Below, piece after piece: positions 53,150 through 61,300 of a stretch of DNA of 64,000 bases; within the stretch, counting starts at the first letter, position 1, and the number at the start of each line of letters is the position of its first letter. Location of the stretch: assembly GCF_024198255.1 (NCBI RefSeq), contig NZ_JAJVKW010000014.1:62001-126000 (forward strand), given 5' to 3'. Source of the DNA: Myxococcus guangdongensis. Lineage in GTDB: Bacteria; Myxococcota; Myxococcia; Myxococcales; Myxococcaceae. The translations under genes were made by a program, and so were the position numbers. Under the pieces are notes generated by a model. It had not been told where the DNA came from. It saw only the letters and a program-made list of their open reading frames with translations, and did no database searches.

Positions 53150-54517
53150 ATGGCCCCCCACGCGCTCTCCACCAACGCCGAGTGCCTCCGCGCCGAGGTC
53201 GCCTGGCTCACCCAGTGGCTGGACCTCCGACTCCAACAACACGCCGGAAGCCTCCTCCCCGCGCCGCTCCTCGACACCCTCCCGCCCCCGCCGCTCCCCA
53301 CCCACGAAGCCCCCTACGCCGAGCTGCTCCGCGAGCTCGACTGCACCACCGCGGAGCGACTGCTCCTCATCCTCGCCGCGCTGCCCCACCTCCAGCCCGC
53401 CGTGCTGGACCCGCTCTTCCTGCGCAACCAGGCCCTGGACCGCCGCTTCACCGAGTTCGGCGGCGTCGTCGGCCAGTCCCACGGAGGCATCCTCCCCACC
53501 GGCGAGACGGCGCTGTTCCTCCTCGCCGGAGACGACCTCCAGGCGCGCCTGACACACCTGCACCTCTTCCACCCCGACCACCCGCTGTTCACGCGCCGCG
53601 TGCTTCGGCTCGAGCGCCGTCACGCGGACGAGCCCTCCCTGTCCGCCGCGCTCCAGCTCACCCCCGAGGCCCTCGAGCGCCTCACCACCGGCGCCCACTA
53701 CCAGCCCCCCTTCGGCCCCGAGTTCCCCGCGCAGCGCATCTCCACGAAGCAGGGCTGGGAGGACCTGGTGCTCGACGGGCCCCTGCGCGATGACATCGAG
53801 GACATCATCACCTGGGCCCGCTACCAGGGGACGCTCCTGGAGGACTGGGGGCTGGGCAAGCAGCTCAAGCCCGGCTACCGCACGCTCTTCCACGGCCCCC
53901 CTGGCACCGGCAAGACCCTCACCGCGACGCTGCTCGGCAAGGCCACCGGCCTGCCCGTCTACCGCGTCGACCTGTCCAAGGTGGTGTCCAAGTACATCGG
54001 CGAGACGGAGAAGAACCTCGCCAGCCTCTTCGACCACGCCCAGCTCCAGCGCTGGATTCTCTTCTTCGACGAGGCCGACGCCCTCTTCGGCAAGCGCACC
54101 GAGTCGCGCAACGCCAATGACCACGCGGCCAACCAACAAATCTCCTACCTGCTCCAGCGCATCGAGGACTTCCCTGGCATCGCCATCCTCGCCAGCAACC
54201 AGCGCGCCCACTTCGACGAGGCCTTCGCCCGCCGCTTCCAGTCGATGATTCACTTCCCCATGCCCGGCCCCGCCCAGCGCCTGCGGCTGTGGGAGGCGTG
54301 CTTCAAGGACAAACCCTTCCAGCTGGCCCCCGACGTGGACCTCCCGAAGCTCGCCCGCGAGCACGAGCTGTCCGGCGGCGCCATCATCAACGTGCTCCGC
54401 CACGCCTGCCTCAAGGCCGTCGTCCGCACGCCCCAACAGCTGCGCGCCGCGGACCTCCTCCACGGCATCCACCGCGAACTCCACAAGGAAGGGCGCTACA
54501 CCCTCCCAGCGCGATGA
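53150..54517 (+). CDS. eCIS AAA+ ATPase (Pvc15-like)
   Basis: 455 residues. The N-terminal ~200 residues are a family-specific domain; the AAA+ core has Walker A FHGPPGTGKTLTATLLGKAT (G249 to T256), Walker B ILFFDEADALFGKR (Asp307/Glu308), a sensor (AILASNQRAHFDEAFARRF with arginine finger) and the sensor 2 region. Pvc15/Afp15-type ATPases are needed for assembly or cargo loading in PVC and Afp. It is the last gene of the operon, four bases after the tape measure. Confidence 0.93.
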   Translation: MAPHALSTNAECLRAEVAWLTQWLDLRLQQHAGSLLPAPLLDTLPPPPLPTHEAPYAELLRELDCTTAERLLLILAALPHLQPAVLDPLFLRNQALDRRFTEFGGVVGQSHGGILPTGETALFLLAGDDLQARLTHLHLFHPDHPLFTRRVLRLERRHADEPSLSAALQLTPEALERLTTGAHYQPPFGPEFPAQRISTKQGWEDLVLDGPLRDDIEDIITWARYQGTLLEDWGLGKQLKPGYRTLFHGPPGTGKTLTATLLGKATGLPVYRVDLSKVVSKYIGETEKNLASLFDHAQLQRWILFFDEADALFGKRTESRNANDHAANQQISYLLQRIEDFPGIAILASNQRAHFDEAFARRFQSMIHFPMPGPAQRLRLWEACFKDKPFQLAPDVDLPKLAREHELSGGAIINVLRHACLKAVVRTPQQLRAADLLHGIHRELHKEGRYTLPAR

Positions 54518-54547
54518 AACCTGCTTAACACGCCATGTCAGAAATCC

Positions 54548-54563
54548 TTGATTGACGAATCAA
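54548..54563. promoter_or_regulatory. AT-rich inverted repeat before the CocE-like gene
   Basis: TTGATT and AATCAA form perfect arms around GACG, an AT-rich island in a GC-rich region, about 53 bases before the start of the next gene. An operator for a dimeric repressor is possible. TTGACG inside it could be part of a -35, but no good -10 is found at a normal distance. Confidence 0.4.
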
Positions 54564-54615
54564 TCCACCGTTACGGTGAGCGCCCCCATCCATTCGCAGT
54601 CCAGTGAGGTGCTCC

Positions 54616-56226
54616 ATGGCGCAGCGTCTCCTCTCGCGGTGGTTCCCCCGTTGCTCCCTGCTGGTCGCGGTGTTGATACCCGTCCTCGCGACGGCGGCCG
54701 TGCCGTCTGCCCTCCCCGTCGCCCACGGCGTGCTCACGGCGGCGGCGACGACGGGCTTCAAGTTCGTGGACATCCCGGTGGGCGGCGGGGTGGTGCTCAA
54801 GGCCAACCACATCGCCCCGGCGACGCCCGGTCCCCACCCGGCCGTCGTGTTCATCTCGAGCTGGGGGCTCAACGACTTGGAGTACCTGGCCCAGGCCAAG
54901 GCGCTGGCGGAGCGAGGCTACGTGGCGCTGTCGTACACGCCTCGGGGCTTCTGGGCGTCGGGCGGTGGAATCGACACGGCGGGCCCGACGGACATCGCGG
55001 ACACCTCGCACGTCATCGACTGGCTGTTGGCGAACACGCCGACGAACCCGGCGCGCATCGGCCTGTCGGGCGTGTCGTACGGCGCGGGCATCGCCCTCAT
55101 CGCCTCCGGCTTCGACTCGCGCGTGAAGGCCGTGGCCGCGCTCTCCGGATGGACGGACCTGGTGGCGTCGCTGTACGGCGGCGACACGCGCAGGCCCCAG
55201 GCGGTGGCCCTGCTGGACGTGGCCGCGCGGCTGCTCGGCCGTCCCAGCCCCGAGCTGCGGACCACCATCGACAACTACTTCGCCAACCGGGACATCGAGG
55301 GCATCAAGCAGTGGGGCCGCATCCGCTCCGCCGCCACCTACGTGGACCGCATCAACGCCCACGCGCCCGCCATCCTCATCGCCAACGCGTACGGCGACAG
55401 CCTCTTCCCTCCCAACCAGCTCATCTCCTTCTTCAACCGGCTCACCGGCCCCAAGCGCCTGGAACTCGCGCCCGGGGACCACGCCGTCGTCGAGGCCACG
55501 GGCCTGGTCGGCCTGCCCAATCACGTGTGGACCAGCGTGACGCGGTGGCTGGACCAGCACGTCGCCGGCATCGACACGGGCATCGGCAACGAGCCGCCGC
55601 TCGTGCTGCGCACCTACGACGGCGACGTGGAGGGGTATGCCTCCTGGGCCGCCGTCACCTCCAGCACCCAGCGCCACGGCCTGGGCGCCATCCGGCTGCT
55701 CGATGGCACCGGCACCCTCGGCGGCGCGCCCACCGCGGGCGGCTCACGCACCGTCTGGGGCGGCATCGATACCACCGCCGACGCGGGCGTCGCGCTGCTG
55801 ACCAACGGCCTGCAGGGGCTGACGGGAATCCCGCCCATCGTGTGGCTGCCGGGCGTCAACCGGCTGCGCGCGGGCGTGTGGACCTCGCCGCCGGCCTCGC
55901 GAGAGCTGGCCCTGCGCGGCACCACCGCGCTGCGGCTGCGCATCACCCCGACGACGGCCTCCGGCACCGTGGTCGCCTATCTCTACGACGTCGTGGGGGA
56001 CTTCGGCGGCCTCATCACCCACGTGCCGCTGAGCTGGTACGGCGCCACGCCGGGCACCCCGCTCGATTTGGACCTGGTGTTCCCCGTCACCGCGTATGAC
56101 GTCCCGGCCTGGCACTCGCTGGCGCTCGTGGTGGACACCGAGGACCCGCTCTACTTCGGCGCCAACACGCCCAACGCCACGCTGAGCCTGGGCGGCCCGT
56201 CCTGGTTGGATTTGCCCCTGCGCTAG
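54616..56226 (+). CDS. Secreted CocE/NonD-family (X-Pro-dipeptidyl-peptidase-like) hydrolase
   Basis: 536 residues starting at 54616 with GTGAGGTG upstream. The signal peptide (LLVAVLIPVLATAA) is followed by an alpha/beta-hydrolase domain with nucleophile elbow GLSGVSYGAGIAL, Asp in AYGDSLFPP and His in LAPGDHAVVEA. Then come a beta-sandwich jelly-roll (RLRAGVWTSPPASRE, ALRLRITPTTASGTVVAYLY) typical of the CocE/NonD family. It hydrolyses ester or peptide substrates outside the cytoplasm. The signal peptide argues against cytoplasmic loading as injection-system cargo, despite its position next to the operon. Confidence 0.83.
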   Translation: MAQRLLSRWFPRCSLLVAVLIPVLATAAVPSALPVAHGVLTAAATTGFKFVDIPVGGGVVLKANHIAPATPGPHPAVVFISSWGLNDLEYLAQAKALAERGYVALSYTPRGFWASGGGIDTAGPTDIADTSHVIDWLLANTPTNPARIGLSGVSYGAGIALIASGFDSRVKAVAALSGWTDLVASLYGGDTRRPQAVALLDVAARLLGRPSPELRTTIDNYFANRDIEGIKQWGRIRSAATYVDRINAHAPAILIANAYGDSLFPPNQLISFFNRLTGPKRLELAPGDHAVVEATGLVGLPNHVWTSVTRWLDQHVAGIDTGIGNEPPLVLRTYDGDVEGYASWAAVTSSTQRHGLGAIRLLDGTGTLGGAPTAGGSRTVWGGIDTTADAGVALLTNGLQGLTGIPPIVWLPGVNRLRAGVWTSPPASRELALRGTTALRLRITPTTASGTVVAYLYDVVGDFGGLITHVPLSWYGATPGTPLDLDLVFPVTAYDVPAWHSLALVVDTEDPLYFGANTPNATLSLGGPSWLDLPLR

Positions 56227-56239
56227 CCTCGCGCGTTCC

Positions 56240-56272
56240 CACCCTCTCGGAGGTGAAGATTCCGGGAGGGTG
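56240..56272 (+). terminator. Hairpin after the CocE-like gene
   Basis: CACCCTCTCGGA (56240-56251) pairs with TCCGGGAGGGTG (56261-56272) over 12 bp with one T/G pair and a 9-base loop, 14 bases after the stop codon. Confidence 0.6.
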
Positions 56273-56293
56273 TGTGAATACCCGCCCCCGCCG

Positions 56294-56346
56294 CTGACAC
56301 GTCAGCGCGGCGTCCGTGCGGGCCAGGCCCCCTCCTGACACGTCAG
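56294..56346. promoter_or_regulatory. Two identical CTGACACGTCAG palindromic sites upstream of the OmpA-like gene
   Basis: CTGACACGTCAG occurs exactly at 56294-56305 and 56335-56346, 41 bases apart (about four helical turns). The sites lie 130-180 bases before the start of the outer-membrane protein gene. The arms CTGAC/GTCAG with a two-base centre look like a dimeric repressor or activator operator. Confidence 0.5.
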
Positions 56347-56475
56347 CAAAGCCTCGCAGGGCCCCGCGTCCCATCTGTGACGTGATGGCCCGTGCCATGC
56401 AACTGTGAATAGCCACACAGTCGTGGCAGAAGGCCGTGCGCGCGCTCAGTGCGACGCACGGATGTGGAGGAACCC

Positions 56476-58317
56476 TTGAATTCTCGAAGTCATCATTCCC
56501 TGCTCGGAGGGCTGGCCGTTCTCTGGGCCCTCTCCGCTCAAGCGCAGGTCCAGCGGATCCCCAACCTGGAGCTGGAGCGGTTGCAGCTCAACCCCGGCGC
56601 CAAGGACAGCCTCGTGCTGTCCACGGGTGACTTGCTGCCGGACGGCACCTTCCGGTTGGGGCTCACGGCCCACTACGAGCACAAGCCGCTGGTGCTGCTG
56701 CGCAATGACGATGAGGTGAGCACCATCGTCTCGAACCGCGTGACGGTGCACCTGAGCGGCGCCTACGCCGTGACGGATTGGTTGGAGTTGGGTCTTCAGG
56801 TTCCCATCGTCTCGCAGTGGGGCCCGGACACGACGGCGCTCGGCTTCCAGACGCCGTCCACGCTGGCGCTGGGCACGCCGTGGGCGCAGGCGCGCGCGGG
56901 GCTGCTGTCCGAGGCGCGCGGTGGCCCGTTGGACGTGGGCCTGCACCTGGGCGCGGCGCTGCCCCTGGGCAGCAAGGACACCCTCACGCGCGACCAGGGC
57001 TTCGTCTTCACCCCCCGCCTGGGCCTGGGCAAGAAGCTGGGCGACGGCTGGCGCGTGGGCGCGGACGTGGGCGCGCTGGTGCGCACCAAGAAGTACGCCC
57101 TGACGCCCGACGCGGACCCGCTGCGGGACGAGCTGGGCGTGGAGATGAACGGCGGCGTCAACCTGACGGCCAACCTGTTCGGCCTGCGCGAGGAGCTGGT
57201 GGTGCGCGGCACCCTGCCGTTCGCGGACGCGCCCGAGTCGATGGAGGTGCTGCTGGGCCTGCGCACGCCGGCCAAGGCGGGCACCGAGTTCTACATCATG
57301 GGCGGTCCGGGCTTCGGCCGGACGCCCGGCACGCCCGAGTTCCGCGTGCTGGCGGGCGTCAACTTCGGGCCGCGTGACGATGCGCCCGCATGTGTCGCGG
57401 GCCAGCCCCACGAGCCCGCGCGCTGTCCCAACCTGGACGCGGACGGCGACGGCGTGACGAACGCGCAGGACCGCTGCCCCACCACGCCCGGCCTCGCCGA
57501 GCTCAACGGCTGCCCGGACGGCGACGACGACAAGGACGGCATCCCCAATCTGGCCGACAAGTGCCCCGCCCAGCCGGAGAACATCAACGGCTTCCAGGAC
57601 GAGGACGGCTGCCCGGACGACCCGGACTCCGACAACGACGGCATCACCGACTCCAAGGACGCGTGCCCGAACCAGCCCGAGGACAAGGACGGCTTCCAGG
57701 ACGAGGACGGCTGCCCGGACCCGGACAATGACCAGGACGGCATCGCCGACGCCAAGGACGCGTGCCCCAACGAGGCGGGCCCGAAGGAGAACCGCGGCTG
57801 CCCGGACAAGGACCGCGACAACGACGGCCTGGTGGACCGGCTGGACAACTGCCCGGACGAGCCGGGACCGGTGAAGAACCACGGCTGCAAGCAGAAGCAG
57901 CTCGCGCAGATTGGCGAGGGCCAGATTCGCATCCTCGAGGCCGTCTTCTTCGAGAACAACAAGGACCTCATCAGCCCGCGCAGCTTCAAGCTGCTCGACG
58001 GCGTGGCCGCCATCCTCGTGTCGCACCCCGAAATCGAGAAGGTGCGCGTCGAGGGCCACACCGACAACACGGGCAAGGCCGACTACAACCTGGAGCTGTC
58101 ACAGCGCCGCGCCGAGGCGGTGGCGAAGTACCTGGAGGGCAAGGGCGTCAAGCGCGAGCGGCTGGAGCCGCGCGGCTTCGGTCCCCAGAAGCCCATCGCG
58201 GAGAACACCACCAAGGCCGGCCGCGCCAAGAACCGCCGCGTGGAGTTCCGCATCGTCGGTGACGCCGATGGCGTCGAGACGAAGAGCGGCGAGCCCACCG
58301 ACACCCTCGAGAAGTGA
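56476..58317 (+). CDS. OmpA-family outer-membrane protein with TSP3 repeats
   Basis: 613 residues. The start is taken as a TTG at 56476 with GGAGG five bases upstream; a GTG at 56449 is possible. The signal peptide ends SAQAQ. Residues ~30-300 form a beta-barrel-like region (FRLGLTAHYEHKPLVLLR, DWLELGLQVPIVS, FTPRLGLGKKLGDGWRVGAD). A series of thrombospondin type-3 calcium-binding repeats follows (DADGDGVTNAQDRCP, DSDNDGITDSKDACP, DNDQDGIADAKDACP, DRDNDGLVDRLDNCP). The C-terminal OmpA peptidoglycan-binding domain has ILEAVFFENNKDLIS, VRVEGHTDNTGKADYN and AKNRRVEFRIV. It tethers the outer membrane to peptidoglycan. Confidence 0.87.
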   Translation: MNSRSHHSLLGGLAVLWALSAQAQVQRIPNLELERLQLNPGAKDSLVLSTGDLLPDGTFRLGLTAHYEHKPLVLLRNDDEVSTIVSNRVTVHLSGAYAVTDWLELGLQVPIVSQWGPDTTALGFQTPSTLALGTPWAQARAGLLSEARGGPLDVGLHLGAALPLGSKDTLTRDQGFVFTPRLGLGKKLGDGWRVGADVGALVRTKKYALTPDADPLRDELGVEMNGGVNLTANLFGLREELVVRGTLPFADAPESMEVLLGLRTPAKAGTEFYIMGGPGFGRTPGTPEFRVLAGVNFGPRDDAPACVAGQPHEPARCPNLDADGDGVTNAQDRCPTTPGLAELNGCPDGDDDKDGIPNLADKCPAQPENINGFQDEDGCPDDPDSDNDGITDSKDACPNQPEDKDGFQDEDGCPDPDNDQDGIADAKDACPNEAGPKENRGCPDKDRDNDGLVDRLDNCPDEPGPVKNHGCKQKQLAQIGEGQIRILEAVFFENNKDLISPRSFKLLDGVAAILVSHPEIEKVRVEGHTDNTGKADYNLELSQRRAEAVAKYLEGKGVKRERLEPRGFGPQKPIAENTTKAGRAKNRRVEFRIVGDADGVETKSGEPTDTLEK

Positions 58318-58330
58318 GGAAAGACCTCTC

Positions 58331-61300
58331 ATGCCATCATCATCCATGCATCCCATCGCCATGAAGCGGGCCCGGACAGGCCCGTCCGTGGCCGCGCTCG
58401 CCCTGGCGCTCATCACCACCCTCACCGGCTGCCAGGAGCAGCAGCCCACCGCGCTCGCCTCGACCGAGGCGCCCCACGCCCAGCGCTCCGAGCTGGCCGG
58501 CCCCGTCATCGGTGACGGACGCATCCAGCCCGGAGAGGAGTGCGACGACGGCAACACGGCGAGCGGGGACGGCTGTTCGTCCACCGGCGCCATCGAGGCG
58601 GGCTACCTGTGTCACGTCCCCGGACGGGCCTGTTCGCTCGCCTCGCTGTGCGGCAACAACACGGTCGACCCGGGCGAGGCCTGCGACGACGGCAACACCG
58701 CGGCGGGCACCAACGGCTGCTCGGCCACGTGTGACTTGTCCCTGTGCGGCAACGGCGCGTTCAACAACCGCCAGTGGCCGAACTTCGACCAGGAGATCTG
58801 CGACGACGGCAACCGCACCGAGGGCGACGGCTGCAACCGGATGTGCGAGGTGGAGCCCGGCTTCGCCTGCACCGGCACGCCCAGCCGCTGCGTGAGGGCG
58901 GGCATCGCCTTCTTCAACACCGGCGTGGACCAGAACAACCGCCGCCTGGAGTCCGGCGCGGACCCGCACTGGTTCTACTCCAACACGACGACGGGCGCGG
59001 CCATCGGCGCGCGCAGCGCCAATGACTGGCCGCAGGAGATCCAGACCGCCACCTTCATGGTGGCCCCGCTGGGTGCCCCCACGTGCGTCTACCAGGACTT
59101 CATCATCCCCTCGACGACGAACGTGGCGCAGTTCCGCATGCGCATCGCCACGTTCAACGACAACTCGTTCGACGGCGCCACGGTCAACGGCCAGGCCTTC
59201 ACGCCCGTCACCGTGAGCGAGCCCGCGGGCCAGCCGTGGCAGAAGAGCATCATCCGTGAGTTCGGCACCACGGCGGCCTGGAAGACGGGCCTCAACCGGC
59301 TGGAGCTGTGCAACGAGAACGAGGCGTCGCCCCCCAACGCGTTCCGCTACCTCTTCGTGGACGCCTACGACGACCGCTGCGGCGACGGCGTGGTGTCCCC
59401 CCGCGAGGAGTGCGACGACGGCGACACGAGCAACGGTGACGGCTGCAGCGCCACGTGCGGCATCGAGCCCGGCTACGGCTGCACCGGCCAGCCCAGCTCC
59501 TGCGCGGCGACGTGCGGCAACGGCCTGCTCAACCCCGGCGAGCAGTGCGACGACGGCAACCTCACCCCGAACGACGGCTGCAACGCGTCCTGCCGCGTGG
59601 AGTCCGGCTACGCGTGCCCCACCCCCGGCCAGGCCTGTGTCGCCACGTGCGGCAACGGCGCCATCGACGCGGGCGAGCTGTGCGACGATGGCAACAACAT
59701 GTCGGGTGACGGCTGCTCCAACGCGTGCCGCATCGAGAACGGCTACGAGTGCTCGGGCGCGCCCTCCAACTGCGCGCCCACGTGCGGCAACGGCGTGCTC
59801 AACCCGGGCGAGCTGTGCGACGACGGCAACACGAACCTGGGTGACGGCTGCTCCAACGCCTGCACCCTGGAGCTGGGCTACACCTGCCCCACCGTGGGCC
59901 AGCCGTGCGTGAAGACGTGCGGCAACGGCACCGTGGACCCGGGCGAGCAGTGCGACGACGGCAACCTGAACTCGGGTGACGGCTGCGCCACCGAGTGCAA
60001 GCCGGAGCCGGGCTACTCGTGCAGCCGCCCCTCCAGCGGCCCGTCCGTGTGTGTCGCCACCTGCGGCAACGGCGCGCTGGACGCCAACGAGACGTGCGAC
60101 GACGGCAACACCTCCGGCGGCGACGGCTGCAGCCAGGGCTGCGCGGTGGAGGCGGGCTACCAGTGCTCCGGCGCCCCGTCCACGTGCACCACCCTCTGCG
60201 GCGACGGCATCCGCGCGGGCGCCGAGACATGCGACGACGGCAACACCTCCGGCAACGACGGCTGCTCAGCCACCTGCGCCGTGGAGCCGGGCTACACCTG
60301 CCCGCCCCCGGGCACCGTGTGCTTCGCCACGTGCGGCAACGGCGTCCTCAACGCCGGCGAGACGTGCGACGACGGCAACACCACCTCCGGCGACGGCTGC
60401 TCCAACACGTGCGCCCAGGAGCCGGGCTACACGTGCAGTGGCCAGCCCAGCACCTGCGCCACCACCTGCGGCGACGGCACCGTGGCCGGCGGCGAGGTGT
60501 GCGACGACGGCAATCTGGAGAGCGGTGACACCTGCTCGCCGCGCTGCCTGTGGTCCAACGGCCAGCCCTGCGCCGCGTCCGGCGTCTGCGACAGCGGCCT
60601 GTGCAACCCCCACTCGAACGTCTGCGTCAGCCCCAACGTGTGCGGCAACGGGCTGCTCGACGAGGGTGAGCAGTGCGACGACGGTGACACCACCGGCAAC
60701 GACGGCTGCTCGGCCACGTGCACCGTGGAGACGGGCTACACCTGCGCGGGCATCCCCTCCGCGTGCGCGGTGACGTGCGGCGACGGCGTCAAGGCCGCCG
60801 CCGAGGCGTGCGACGACGGCAACACCACCGCGGGCGACGGCTGCTCGGCCACCTGCACCATCGAGGCGGGCCACGGCTGCCAGAACACCAACGTGCACGC
60901 CATCTACACGCGGCTGGGCCGCTCGCAGTGCACCAGCGTGACGGACATCGCCCAGCCGGACCTGGCGGCGGCCGCCACCCAGGCGACGCTCACGGTGCCG
61001 GGCCGCTACCGCGCGGCCTATGTCTCCGGCGCGGTGAGCTACTCGGGCACCGACACCTGGTACCCGGGCCTGTTCGGCTTCAACCACGTCACCGGCGCGG
61101 GGACCCAGCGCTTCACGCTGGGCCGTCTGCCGGCGTCGGGCACGGTTTCGGCCACCCGTGACGCGGCCATGGGCCTGGGCTTCGGGCATCACCAGGACTT
61201 CGACGCGCTGAGCGGCGACGTGCGCCTGGCGCTCGTGGACACCGACTGCGCGGACAACAACAACACGGAGACGCAGGTGGCCTACCGGGTGGACTCGCTG

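Noticed and set aside
33497..54517. The injection-system cluster as a prophage or a type VI secretion system
   Set aside because: No capsid, portal, terminase, integrase or lysis genes are present, and no TssJLM membrane complex genes. DUF4255, DUF5908, LysM hub and the CIS tape measure are eCIS hallmarks.
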